DNA from: Sunxiuqinia sp963678245
GTDB taxonomy: Bacteria; Bacteroidota; Bacteroidia; Bacteroidales; Prolixibacteraceae
Assembly (NCBI GenBank): GCA_965140765.1
Contig: OZ223309.1
Span: 868,001-932,000 of the forward strand
Direction of reading: 5' to 3'
Length of the DNA: 64,000 bases
The notes beneath the pieces were generated by a model, which saw nothing but the letters and a program-made list of their open reading frames with translations, had not been told where the DNA came from and did no database searches. This document shows positions 26,801-36,300 of this stretch, piece after piece; the first letter of the stretch is position 1, and the number at the start of each line of letters is the position of its first letter. The position numbers and the translations under genes were made by a program.

Positions 26801-26829
26801 AAAACTGATATTTTATGTATGATATGCAT
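23827..26829 (-). CDS. SusC/RagA family TonB-linked outer-membrane transporter (pair 1)
   Basis: This 1000-residue protein has a signal peptide (ending ISGWSQ, about 1-22), a carboxypeptidase-regulatory-like domain (about 25-95, INGTVINHKGEPVSGARVSV), a plug region (MYIRGLQTTSNNNILVLVDG, EEVASVSVLRDAAAVALYG), and a barrel ending in an aromatic residue (LNVGFAFGF). A typical SusC TonB box such as VVVVAYGTQKK is not evident between the two N-terminal domains, where SQRRDLGFGFDQP stands instead, so coupling may use a divergent box. It forms a lid-and-bucket importer with the following SusD. It is the second SusC in the operon, 28 bases after the upstream SusD. Confidence 0.95.
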   Translation of the reverse strand: MHIIHKISVLALFMLFCISGWSQNKQINGTVINHKGEPVSGARVSVVDHPELKAYTNTDGTFKISTSVENSLKIETIDDGVKTIQLDSSEEALTISMDFASQRRDLGFGFDQPLSESTGAISYTSSEDINKRSSFSTANSLFGNVLGLTALQESGAVWDAAATMYIRGLQTTSNNNILVLVDGIERDIRYIVPEEVASVSVLRDAAAVALYGYKGINGILSVTTKRGKYNTSEINVSYDHAINWQKRKPEFVNGFTYAKAINEALINDGKDTRYSQNDLNAFESGKYPYLYPNVNWFDEVFRNHGSSNIYNVNFRGGGEKMRYFTMFNLQGNQGFIRNSEMNEGYSTQEKYSKANIRTNLDIDVTSTTKAEINLMGVLNEFSRPGLASDNLIGKLYTVPSVAFPIKTSDGIWGGNETWGSNMNPVALTQARGYSTGHTRSLYADFKLSQKLDVITEGLSASIRLGYDNIAAYWEGHNRDYAYASDVVNSWENGEPADISRYTGGAESELGYGDKLDWQDRHMNFNGSVNYETSFDKSKLLTSLIYSYENHVLNNQNNTFYRQNVAAYAHYVYNSKYIADLTLVASGSNKLAPDQKWNYSPTVSAAWILSKEDFLNSSDFIDFLKLRASFGIINSDNIPTEDYWEQSFSDGGGYHLGGNYDWYGGTMEGQLASMNSTSEKAFKYNFGIDAAMLKGLNITVDTYYEKRKDIWVSAGGANSAVLGASSPYANGGIVNSWGVETGLDYIKQLGDWAVSVGGKFTLSKNKIDEMLEEPRAYDYLRRTGQSVYQIFGYQALGLFIDEADIANSPAQQFSEVKPGDIKYKDQNNDGIVNEYDEVALGYNAVVPEIYYSFNLGLEWKGFGLNALFQGVTNYTTVLNAPSVYIPLIDNRNISEEYYNNRWTPETPFARYPRLTTEVNDNNFKTNTIWLADASYLKLRNCELYYKLPVNFLSTIKMKTGKVYVRGVDLLTIDNIDISDPESIGVAYPMTRSLNVGFAFGF

Positions 26830-26857
26830 AGTAATCTTTTTAAATGTTGTTAGCCTG

Positions 26858-28747
26858 TTACCATCCAGGATTTTGGGTTAATCCATATCCTTTGTTTACC
26901 TCAACCGGAGGAAAAGCTGACAGATACCATTTTGGATCAAAACTTGTCCACCATGTTCTGGATGAATTTGTCAAGTTGAAGATTTCGTAGGTAAATTCAG
27001 TCGGGCGGTCACCTCTTGTTGATGGATCCTTATCTGACCATGAGCCTTCAACTCCGTCAGCACGGTAAATCCGTAAGCCATGAAGTTGTTTGTGGAAAAG
27101 ATCAGCTCTTTTATTCCGAATCAGGTCGAAAAAGCGAACATCTTCCATACCTAGTTCACAAGCGCGTTCTCTTAGGATTTCTTCCATCAGCACGTCTTCA
27201 TCCAACATGTTTTTATCCGGATTACTTTCGACCAATCCTTTCAAGCCAACGCGAGCACGAACGGCATCAACCTGAGCAATGGCATCGCCCATGTGTCCGG
27301 TTTTCATTAATGCTTCTGCATAAGTCAGGTAAATCTCCGATATACGCAGGTAAGGCCACAAGGTAGGCTTATTAAGGTTTGCTGACCGATCGAGGATATA
27401 TTTGTATATTCCGTATCCTGTTGCAAACTGTCCGGCTTCCTGCGCCGGGTTTTGTTGTGCTTCACGCCCGCCAACCCAAAGTTCGGCTTGACGTCCCTGA
27501 TAACTGGCATTATTCACCAAAACAGTTTCGTATAAACGAGGGTCACGGTCACTAAACATCTTCGCTACGTCATCCGGATCGTTCCAATCAAAAGGAGTAC
27601 CATCTGCCATCGGGAACATTTCAACATATTCCTGAGTTGGTGTGAAAGCACCATTTGCAACAGACTGAGGGAAATAGTAGTCCCATTGTCCGTTGTTCCC
27701 ATAGGTGTAACGAACACGTGTAGAAATCAGTAGCTCTGTGTTGCTACCACCGCTACCCCGCGTAAAATATGCTTTTCTAAAAGCATCGCGATAGTCGCTA
27801 ACTGTTGTTCCGTTAGCTTGAACCAAACCATAAATACCATTGCTGTTTAATGCAGTAAAGAAGTCTTCACATGCTTTTAGACATTCATCCCAAAGCTCCG
27901 ACTTGTAGCCTCCGTACCAAACTTGCAGATTTGTTACAGCTTCCTGAGGGCCGGCAGTACTGTATGGTTCACTATCGTTAAACAACGGGCTGGCTGCAAA
28001 AAGTAAGATTTTACATTTTAAACCCATAGCTGCTGCTTTTGTAAAACGTCCATCCCAGTTTGAGATATCAGCTGCACTTAGTGACCACGGCAAATTTGCA
28101 GAAGCTTCATCCAACAGGTTGGTCATAAATTTTACTGTAGCATCAACAGTTCCGCGCTCAGTATAATAAGCATCAACATTGTTGCTCACTTCAAATGCAT
28201 GGTCAACGATTGGCACACCGCCAAAGTGACGGAAAAGGTCGAAATAACGGGAAGCAATAATGACTTTGGCCTCGGCTTTCAACCGGGACTTTTCGCTGTC
28301 GTCCATACCCGGAACACGGTCTACGTTTTCAATAAAAATCCATGCCTGACGAACCGCTTCCCAAACTTCTTCTTTGGTATAGTTAAATTTGGTAGCGTCT
28401 GATGATTCCTCCGTTCCTGCGCTGTAGCTACCTGAATAGTAGCTTCGGTTAACACCATCCCAGCTCAAATGGCTGTGCCAGGTGTCTGAAAGTGTTTCGA
28501 ATACCCCCATGTTCATACGGTTATCGATACTGTTCCAATAAACGGGAAGTCCGTAGTACAGTTTGCTGTAGTTGTTCCATAAAAAGCGGCGGGCGTAGTC
28601 AGCATTGCTAAAAATGGTATCCTGCGTTACATCTACGCCCGGCTGTTTTTCCAGAAAGCTGTCGCCAACGGCAATATCATCCACGCAAGAAGTCCAAACG
28701 GCACCTCCAAGTAGCAGTGATAAGATATATATTTTTATATTTTTCAT
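26858..28747 (-). CDS. SusD/RagB family nutrient-binding outer-membrane lipoprotein (pair 2)
   Basis: The 629-residue lipoprotein (MKNIKIYILSLLLGGAVWTSC, Cys 20 to 21) shows DSFLEKQPGVDVTQDTIF after the signal, then the helical core with SRLKAEAKVIIASRYFDLFR, LRISEIYLTYAEALMKTG and ILRERACELGMEDVRFFDLI, and ends GLTQNPGW, a standard SusD terminus. It is longer than many SusD proteins because of a loop region around residues 290-440. It follows its SusC partner by 23 bases. The two SusD proteins of this operon are clearly different in sequence, so they may bind different parts of the same glycan or different chain lengths. Confidence 0.96.
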   Translation of the reverse strand: MKNIKIYILSLLLGGAVWTSCVDDIAVGDSFLEKQPGVDVTQDTIFSNADYARRFLWNNYSKLYYGLPVYWNSIDNRMNMGVFETLSDTWHSHLSWDGVNRSYYSGSYSAGTEESSDATKFNYTKEEVWEAVRQAWIFIENVDRVPGMDDSEKSRLKAEAKVIIASRYFDLFRHFGGVPIVDHAFEVSNNVDAYYTERGTVDATVKFMTNLLDEASANLPWSLSAADISNWDGRFTKAAAMGLKCKILLFAASPLFNDSEPYSTAGPQEAVTNLQVWYGGYKSELWDECLKACEDFFTALNSNGIYGLVQANGTTVSDYRDAFRKAYFTRGSGGSNTELLISTRVRYTYGNNGQWDYYFPQSVANGAFTPTQEYVEMFPMADGTPFDWNDPDDVAKMFSDRDPRLYETVLVNNASYQGRQAELWVGGREAQQNPAQEAGQFATGYGIYKYILDRSANLNKPTLWPYLRISEIYLTYAEALMKTGHMGDAIAQVDAVRARVGLKGLVESNPDKNMLDEDVLMEEILRERACELGMEDVRFFDLIRNKRADLFHKQLHGLRIYRADGVEGSWSDKDPSTRGDRPTEFTYEIFNLTNSSRTWWTSFDPKWYLSAFPPVEVNKGYGLTQNPGW

Positions 28748-28770
28748 AACTAATCGATTCTTTTTATATT

Positions 28771-31700
28771 TTAAAATCCCACTTTCAGACCTAAGTTAAA
28801 TACTCTGGTGAGTGGATACTGAGGACGAGAACTGGTTCTTGATTCAGGATCACCATATTTAAATCCGGTAAAAGTGAGTAGGTTATATCCACTTAAGTAG
28901 ACGCGACAATTTTCAACTCCAATGCTGTTGAAAACAGGAAATTTCAAGTTGTAACCAACTTCGACATTTTTTAAACGCAAATAACTGGCGTCGGCTAAGA
29001 ACAAGTTAGAGGATTTATAATTGTTGGTTTTGTGAGCTAATGTTGCCCGGGGTAGTGATGCCGTAGCAGCCGTTTCTGGGGTCCATCTGTCTTCGAATTG
29101 ATAGAGCAATAAACTGTTCGTATTTGTTTCTCCCATTGGAACACGGAAAGTTTCATCCAACAAGCGTGAAGTATTCCAGGCACCAGTCCATTGCATGCTA
29201 AAATCGAGGTTCTTCCATGAGAATCCCATGTTGGCACCAACAACATATTCAGGCGTGTCAGTATAACCTAATTTTGTAATGTCATCGTTGTCGATAACTC
29301 CATCTCTGTTTAAATCGACATAAACGACATCTCCAGGCTCTAAGCCACCGGCATGTTCAGCAATGTCCTGACCATACTGTGCTTTGTATCGATCGTTGGC
29401 GGTTTCGTCATAAAATCCCCAAAAAAGATTGATAATTCGTGATCCAATCGGACGACCGGTTTCCCACATGTAATCTTCGTTTGGAGGAACTTCTCCTTTT
29501 TCGATAATTTTGTTTCGAGCAAAAGAAAAGTTTCCTTTCACCCAGTAACGAAACTGGTCGTTCAGTTTTTCGTTCCACTCAACGGAGAATTCATAGCCGT
29601 GGTTGTCTACAACACCAAGGTTAATAACCGGTAAACTTGCTCCAACAATTGCTGGTACCGTTTCCGACTGCACTAAGATATCTTCCCGATGTTCTTTAAA
29701 GACATCAACCGACACTTTGAAGCGTTCTCTCAGGAAAGCAAAATCAACACCGTAGTTTTGTTTATAGGCTTTTTCCCAGGTTACATTGGGGTTCGATTTT
29801 GCAGCCTCATAAGCTCCGGGTTGATTTGATCCAACATTGGTTCCGAAGTTATAACCGGAACCTCCGAGTACATAGGAATCGGGTAAATACAAGAAACGAC
29901 TGTCTCCGTATTTGTCATTACCAACGACCCCATAAGAAGCTCTCAGCTTCATATAGTTGACAACATGCTTCATTTCAGCCATAAAAGGTTCTTCAGAAAT
30001 AACCCATCCTAAAGATCCTGCAGGGAAAAATCCATATCTTTTACCGGGGGCAAAGTTTTCTGACCCATTGTACCCAACATTAAACTCAGCCATATAACGT
30101 GTTTGGTAATCATAGGTAACACGTCCAACCATTCCTACATAACCTGAAGGAATATCAGTGTACTTTTTGGGGTAGTATGTTTTTGATTGGGTATAAAGAG
30201 CTAAACCTCCGATGGTATGATCGCCAAATTTGCGGCTGTAATCAAAGCTTGCTTCTGCATACCAGTTACGACCTTTTCCAAAACTTTCACCATAACCAAG
30301 TTGGGCATCGTCACCGCTTTTTCGATACTCGACGACATTCGAATCTGTTAAGATAGGCGTATAATAGGGTAAAGTTGAGCTGCGTGTTTTAGTGTGATTG
30401 TAGCTACTGTTGTATGATCCTTTTACCTTAAAGGAAAGCCCTTGCGTTACAAAATCAAGTTTCTGATTCAAAACCAGATCAAGATTCAGTACGTTTGTTG
30501 ACTTGGAGTTGAAACCCTTTCCGTAATATGGCCAAAGTCCATCGTATCCGGGATCCGGGATGTAGTCAGGGTTTGTTACAACACGTTTCCCATCAATAAT
30601 TCCGGCACCTCCAAATGGAGTCGCCCAGTATAATTGACGGAACAGCTGGTTTTGATCTTCATTTGAGATCGGTGTGTTTTTCTTTTCAATGCGTCCACCC
30701 AAGTTAACAGAGAGCAAGGTTGATTTCGTAATATCAAAATCGAGATTGGCACGATAGTTATAACGATCGTAATTAAAGTTGAAATCGTAACCGGTATCGA
30801 AAGTTTTAAAAAGTCCTTCTTGCGTATAGGCGCCCAATGAAACAAAATACCGGATCTTCTCAACACCACCGGAGATGTTCACGTTGTGCTGTGTTTGCAT
30901 AGCGCCGTTTTTCAACAGGTAATCCATCCAATCTACATCCGGATATAAAACCGGATCTGAATGTGTACGGAAAGCTTCTAAAACATTGGGTTGGAATTTA
31001 TAACTTGATGGGTCAACACCATCATTTGCTTGAGCTTCGTTGTAGTAGGTGGCATACTGATAACTGTCAGCAAACTCTAATAGTTTAGTTGGCACTTGTA
31101 CCCCAAAAGAAGTTGAGAATGAAATTTTTGCCTGGCCTTCTTTACCACGTTTTGTTGTAATCAAAATTACACCGTTCGCTCCACGCACCCCGAAAACAGC
31201 AGTCGCTGATGCATCTTTCAATACTGTAATGCTTTCAATTTCATTCGGATCAATCTGTGAGAAATCACGTTCAACACCATCTACCTGAATCAGCGGCGTG
31301 GAATTGTTAAGTGTCGCAATACCACGAATGAATAAATTCGCAGCATCAGCTCCAGGCTCTCCTGAGTACTGAACCGATGATAACCCTGTTATAGCACCTG
31401 ATAAAGCATTTGAGATTGAACCTGTCGGAGTCTTCAACAGTTCGTCGCCACCAATTGAGGAAATTGCGCCGGTAACTGTTACTTTCTTTTGAGCACCATA
31501 CGCAACAGCGACAACTTCGCCAAGACCAATTGAAGACTCTTCTAAAGTCACATTAATGACTGTTTTATTGCCAATCGAAATCTCTTGTGTTCCCAAGCCG
31601 ACAAACGAAAAGACAAGAGTTTCGGCACCTGCAGGAACTGAGATGGTATAGTTACCGTCAATGTCAGTAACGGTTCCAACTGTAGTTCCTTTAACAAAAA

Positions 31701-31962
31701 CTGTTGCTCCGGGAACTCCCTTTTCTGACTGGTCGATCACCGTCCCTTTAATGACTTTTTTCTGCTGATTTTGAAGTCTCTCAGCGTCATTCTGACTGGA
31801 GAGTGCAGCTTCAATTTGAACACTTTTACTACTTGGGGAATCATTTATCGCCCAAGATGTACCCCAGCTACTCATGACACATATGCAAAGTAATGTCACG
31901 CGAACTAAGGATTTAGTAAAGCTTTCCGGCGGAAAGCATTTCCTTGTGCTTTGTTCTTTCAT
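28771..31962 (-). CDS. SusC/RagA family TonB-linked outer-membrane transporter (pair 2)
   Basis: This 1063-residue protein has a long, charged N-terminus and a signal (ending SWGTSWA, about 1-38). A carboxypeptidase-regulatory-like domain follows (about 70-145, IKGTVIDQSEKGVPGATVFV), then a classical TonB-box region, GLGEVVAVAYGAQKK, the plug (LFIRGIATLNNSTPLIQVDG, IESITVLKDASATAVFGVRG), and a 22-strand barrel ending VFNLGLKVGF. It imports oligosaccharides into the periplasm with its SusD partner. It is the second gene of the operon, 67 bases after GH16. Length and motifs are fully standard, unlike the N-terminal region of the other SusC. Confidence 0.96.
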   Translation of the reverse strand: MKEQSTRKCFPPESFTKSLVRVTLLCICVMSSWGTSWAINDSPSSKSVQIEAALSSQNDAERLQNQQKKVIKGTVIDQSEKGVPGATVFVKGTTVGTVTDIDGNYTISVPAGAETLVFSFVGLGTQEISIGNKTVINVTLEESSIGLGEVVAVAYGAQKKVTVTGAISSIGGDELLKTPTGSISNALSGAITGLSSVQYSGEPGADAANLFIRGIATLNNSTPLIQVDGVERDFSQIDPNEIESITVLKDASATAVFGVRGANGVILITTKRGKEGQAKISFSTSFGVQVPTKLLEFADSYQYATYYNEAQANDGVDPSSYKFQPNVLEAFRTHSDPVLYPDVDWMDYLLKNGAMQTQHNVNISGGVEKIRYFVSLGAYTQEGLFKTFDTGYDFNFNYDRYNYRANLDFDITKSTLLSVNLGGRIEKKNTPISNEDQNQLFRQLYWATPFGGAGIIDGKRVVTNPDYIPDPGYDGLWPYYGKGFNSKSTNVLNLDLVLNQKLDFVTQGLSFKVKGSYNSSYNHTKTRSSTLPYYTPILTDSNVVEYRKSGDDAQLGYGESFGKGRNWYAEASFDYSRKFGDHTIGGLALYTQSKTYYPKKYTDIPSGYVGMVGRVTYDYQTRYMAEFNVGYNGSENFAPGKRYGFFPAGSLGWVISEEPFMAEMKHVVNYMKLRASYGVVGNDKYGDSRFLYLPDSYVLGGSGYNFGTNVGSNQPGAYEAAKSNPNVTWEKAYKQNYGVDFAFLRERFKVSVDVFKEHREDILVQSETVPAIVGASLPVINLGVVDNHGYEFSVEWNEKLNDQFRYWVKGNFSFARNKIIEKGEVPPNEDYMWETGRPIGSRIINLFWGFYDETANDRYKAQYGQDIAEHAGGLEPGDVVYVDLNRDGVIDNDDITKLGYTDTPEYVVGANMGFSWKNLDFSMQWTGAWNTSRLLDETFRVPMGETNTNSLLLYQFEDRWTPETAATASLPRATLAHKTNNYKSSNLFLADASYLRLKNVEVGYNLKFPVFNSIGVENCRVYLSGYNLLTFTGFKYGDPESRTSSRPQYPLTRVFNLGLKVGF

Positions 31963-32029
31963 AAATTAGAGAAGTTTACTTGATAGTTTACAATTGTTAC
32001 AGATTCTCATAAACGACTTATGATTTCTG

Positions 32030-32992
32030 TTATTTAAGTTTCTTTTTGATAACTTTATGTACTCGGGCATAATCAACTTCGAACGTTACAGGAAACTTTG
32101 AGTCATCAGGTATCCCGCCATTGGATCCAATGGCCAGATTTAAGATGAGATAAAACTTCTGAGAACTGACAAACGGATTCGTTTTGTCAGCATTCAGGGT
32201 TTTATTGAGGTCAATTGCGTTTAATAGTTCGCCATCAAGGTAGAGGCGTATATATTTATCATCCCACATCATAGACCAGATATGGAATTTACTAGCCCAA
32301 TCAGGATCTTTAGAAGCAAAATCAGTATACAGCCTTTCACTACTGTCCCAGGCTGCTTTATATTTCTGCGCTGTTCCCCACGCTACATTTGCCAAAATGT
32401 GTGGTTCATCGTTAATCCTATAAAACTCCATCATATCGATCTCCCCGTTATCTGGCCAGGAGCCTTTATTGCCGAGTAGCCAAATAGCCGGCCATGCACC
32501 CTTAGTTACATCAATCCGGGCTCGAACTTCATAATATCCTCCGGCTGACCATTCCTGCAAGCCTCGCGTGATCATACAAGAAGAGGTATAAGAGGCTGAC
32601 GGTCGTATATTTCTCCAGTCAGAACTCGTCGGACTGTAATTGGGGTTTTGAACTACTTCCCGTTTCCCTTCTATAAGCAGCACCCCGTTTTTGCAGCTGG
32701 CGTTTTGAGATTGGTACCATTGCAACTCTTGGTTACGAATAAATCCGTATTCATAATTCCAATTCATAGGATTCGGAGCTCCATCAGTATTAAACTCATC
32801 ACTCCAAACGAGCTCCATCCCTGCTTTCAATAAAAAAGTCGATTGTGCTGTCTGTATATCAGCACTATCTTCAACCGGGGTTGCAGCTACGCTAGTCATG
32901 TTTGTGATGAAGCTAAAAATGAATATTGGCAAGAGTCCAATAAATGAGGCAGACATTCTTTTCGAGCAAAATCGTTGGATAATTTTTTTCAT
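32030..32992 (-). CDS. Glycoside hydrolase family 16, probable endo-beta-1,3-galactanase or -glucanase
   Basis: The ATG at 32992 gives a 320-residue protein with a signal peptide (MKKIIQRFCSKRMSASFIGL onward, cleavage near SVAA). A frame extension to 33064 adds 24 residues with no signal. The catalytic site NGEIDMMEF (Glu184, Asp186, Glu189) is the beta-bulge ExDxxE form of GH16, as in laminarinases and related enzymes. WSDEFNTDG near the start and KFYLILNLAIGSNGG near the end are also family marks. The EIDMMEFYR...ILANVAWGT version is, from memory, found in Bacteroidota GH16 proteins linked to galactan loci. It is the first gene of the PUL operon and probably makes the endo-cuts that generate oligosaccharides for SusCD. 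Confidence 0.9.
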   Translation of the reverse strand: MKKIIQRFCSKRMSASFIGLLPIFIFSFITNMTSVAATPVEDSADIQTAQSTFLLKAGMELVWSDEFNTDGAPNPMNWNYEYGFIRNQELQWYQSQNASCKNGVLLIEGKREVVQNPNYSPTSSDWRNIRPSASYTSSCMITRGLQEWSAGGYYEVRARIDVTKGAWPAIWLLGNKGSWPDNGEIDMMEFYRINDEPHILANVAWGTAQKYKAAWDSSERLYTDFASKDPDWASKFHIWSMMWDDKYIRLYLDGELLNAIDLNKTLNADKTNPFVSSQKFYLILNLAIGSNGGIPDDSKFPVTFEVDYARVHKVIKKKLK

Positions 32993-33348
32993 AAAGTGGT
33001 TTGAATAAGTAGCTAAGATCCTTTCGTGTTCAGTTTCGCTAAAAAGTGTATTGCAAATTTGCATTACCTAAAGTAAATGTGCTTGAATAAATTCGAGTTA
33101 AACTGTTAAATAATCACAATAGGTAGTATAGATTCGATATTTAATAGTACAAATTCGACTGTTTCGAAAATTTAACTTATAAATAAAGAAATGATATTTT
33201 TTTGCATTGTGTTTAAAATCAGGTAAATGGAATGTGGTGAATGTTAATAAACTGTGAAATAAAGTACACCTTTAGTAGTAAGGAACATATTTAAATTCAG
33301 AAAGGATTTGTTACTTTGACCATTGAACCGTGATAAAGTATTCTATAA
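32993..33348. promoter_or_regulatory. Divergent control region between the PUL operon and its sensor-regulator
   Basis: 356 AT-rich bases without a gene separate the minus-strand GH16 start and the plus-strand regulator start. A TACTTTGAC string at about 33311-33319 resembles a -7 box with one base missing between TA and TTTG. A CAAATTTG palindrome lies near 33055. The binding site of the AraC-type domain of the regulator is expected here, but no clear direct repeat could be picked out by eye. Confidence 0.45.
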
Positions 33349-36300
33349 ATGCGCTTTAAATATTTGTCTGTTTTTTTGTTGTCACTTTTACCTTTTTTTT
33401 CTCATGCCCAAGATGAAGTTCATTTTTCGCATCTGGGAATGGAGAACGGTTTTACCAACAGCAAAGCAAATACAATTATTCAAGACAAAAAAGGTTTTAT
33501 TTGGGTTGGAACCTGGAATGGTCTGAACCGATATGATGGTTATAACTGCACAACTTTTCAACCAAATTTTCACGACTCAACTTCCATTTCAAACCGAGAG
33601 ATTATTGAACTGATGGAGGATTCTAAAGGCAATATTTGGATAGGAACATCAAATGGTCTGAATTGTCTGGATCCGCAAACTGGACGCTTTAAAAACTTTA
33701 AATTTGGAAACCGCATACTTTCCCTTTGTGAGGGGCGCGATAACAGTATCTGGATTGGAACATGGAACGGAGGATTGTTTAACCTGAATCCTTCAACCGG
33801 TGAAACAAAACATTATCTGGCAAGCGACATTGTCAGCGACGTACATATCGATTCACGCAACATTTTGTGGGCGGCTACCTATTATGGGTTGATTAAGTTT
33901 GATTTGGCGAAGGATTCTTTTACTCGTTATTTGTCCGGACCTTCTCCAAATTCACTCAGTAATTCAGTGGTTACGCAGATTATAGAGTCATCTCCTGGAC
34001 AGTTTTGGGTTGGTAGTTGGGGCGGCGGTCTTACCAGGATGGATGTCTCGGATGATGGGAAGGAAATTCATTTTACCCAGTACCAATCTAACTCAGGGGA
34101 GGGAAGTCTTAATGCAAGTGTTATTTCAAAACTCTATTACGATCAATTTGACAACCTTTGGATTGGTACGAGGACAGATGGGGTACGTCTGTTGAAGAAA
34201 GATCAGCAACAACTTCCACCTTCTAAAGCCCATTTCATCAGCTATCGGGAGGAATCTGACAATTCTGAGAGCCTTTCAGGAAACGGGATATCATCCATAT
34301 TGGTGGATCGAAGCGGGGTTCTTTGGTTGGGAGCAGCGAGCATTGATTGTGCTCCGATTGTAGAAAGTGGAATTAGCCGTTACGCACTTCCCAGAGATCA
34401 GGATGATCCGTTACAGAAAAACTATATTAAAGCAATAGCGGAGTTCGACAATCAGCTCTGGATTGGTGCCAACAACATCCTTTTTCAATATGAGCTGACG
34501 AATGGAAAGTATGTTTTTCGCAAACAATACCGTCGTCCCGAATATCAAATAGGACAATCAACTTATTCGGCAACTGCCATCCTCGATTTAGCGGCCGACT
34601 CTACAGGCTTGTGGGTAGGCACTGACGATGCCGGTCTTGTTTATTACAGTTTTACTTCGGATTTTTTACTAAATCAGAGTAAAAAGAAGGTTTTCAATCA
34701 ACTGACAAAACCATCCATTCCTGGAAATAAAGTTAGCAGCTTGACTATTTCGAACAAATATCCGGGGGTTGTTTGGGTCGGTACGATGCAAAATGGTTTT
34801 GTAAAACTGGCTCTAAATAAAGACGGAAGCTATGAAACAAAGAGCTACTACTCGAACAGTTCACCAAAATCTATTACAGACAATAATATTCGGACAATAT
34901 TCGAAGATAAGTCAGGAAAGGTCTGGATTGGAACACAACACGGTCTTAATAGCTTTGAGCCTGACGGTGATTCTTTCGAACATTTTCTCTATTCGTCTTC
35001 AAACCCTAATTCCATAAACGACAACGTAATCAATACAATCAGTCAGGATAGCTTTGGTAATTTGTGGGTAGGCACCAACTCAGGGCTCAACAAAAGAATA
35101 TCGATTGCGGGAGAGCGCGCATTGCAAAAAACAGTATTTAAAGGATTTCCTGATGTTAATTATTTGAGGAATGAAATTGTGACAAATCTGCTCGAAGATG
35201 AATCGGGGCAGTTGTGGATTCGCCTATATCGAGGCTTCATAAAGTATAATGCTGAAAAAGATAGTGTTACGGGTGAATACTTCACCCGTAATTACGAAAA
35301 TATTCGTTTCGAGCGGAATACTGCTTTAAAATTCAATGATGGTCGATTTATCCTTGGAAATGGAAGCGGTTTCCTGACCTTCTATCCGGATAGTATGTTT
35401 AAGAAGACTGTTTATCCGGAGGTTGTGATTACCGATTTCCAAATTTACAATGAAAGCCTTAATAGTACCGGAGAACTAAGATCTGAACATAATCTGACTA
35501 GTTCCATTCCTTATACAGATCATGTACAACTGTCGTACAAAGACAAGATGATTACATTTGTCTTTTCGGCAATGGACTACAAAAACCCGAATAAAAATTC
35601 CTATTTCTATAAATTGGAAGGGTTTGATAATCAATGGAACAGTGTGGGGGCTCGAAATTCGGCTACCTATACAAACATACCGCACGGCAATTATACCTTT
35701 AAAGTGAAAGCACGAAATAGCGACGGCTTTTGGAGTGAGGGGGAAAAGACACTCAAGATATCCGTTTCGCCACCCTGGTGGAAAACTGTTTGGGCTTACC
35801 TGTTTTATGGATTTGTGTTTGCCGGCTTGCTCTATTTCTTCAACAAGTTTTCATTAATTAGAGCGCAGGAAAAGAGTACAATGAAATTTGAGAAAATGAA
35901 AACGGAAGAGATGACTCGTTTAAATGAACTAAAATCATTTTTCTTCACAGACATCACCCATGAACTTAAAACTCCGTTAACCTTGATTCTGGGACCAGCA
36001 CGAGAACTATCAGCCGACAGAAATTTGGGGTCTTATGCGGCAAAGCAAGCAGAATTAATAGAAAATAGTGCACTGAAGTTACTCCGATTGGTTAACCAGC
36101 TAATGGAATTCCGAAAAATTGAAAAAGGAGTGATGGATGAGCTTTTTGCACAGCGTTGTGATATCAGCCAAATGCTGCAGGATACCTATCGTTTTTTTGT
36201 GCCGATGGCTGATTCGCGCAAAATTGATTTCACGATCCAGCTTGATAATGAGGCAATCATCGCTTATGTAGACCCCGACAAATTGGAAAAGGTGATTTTC

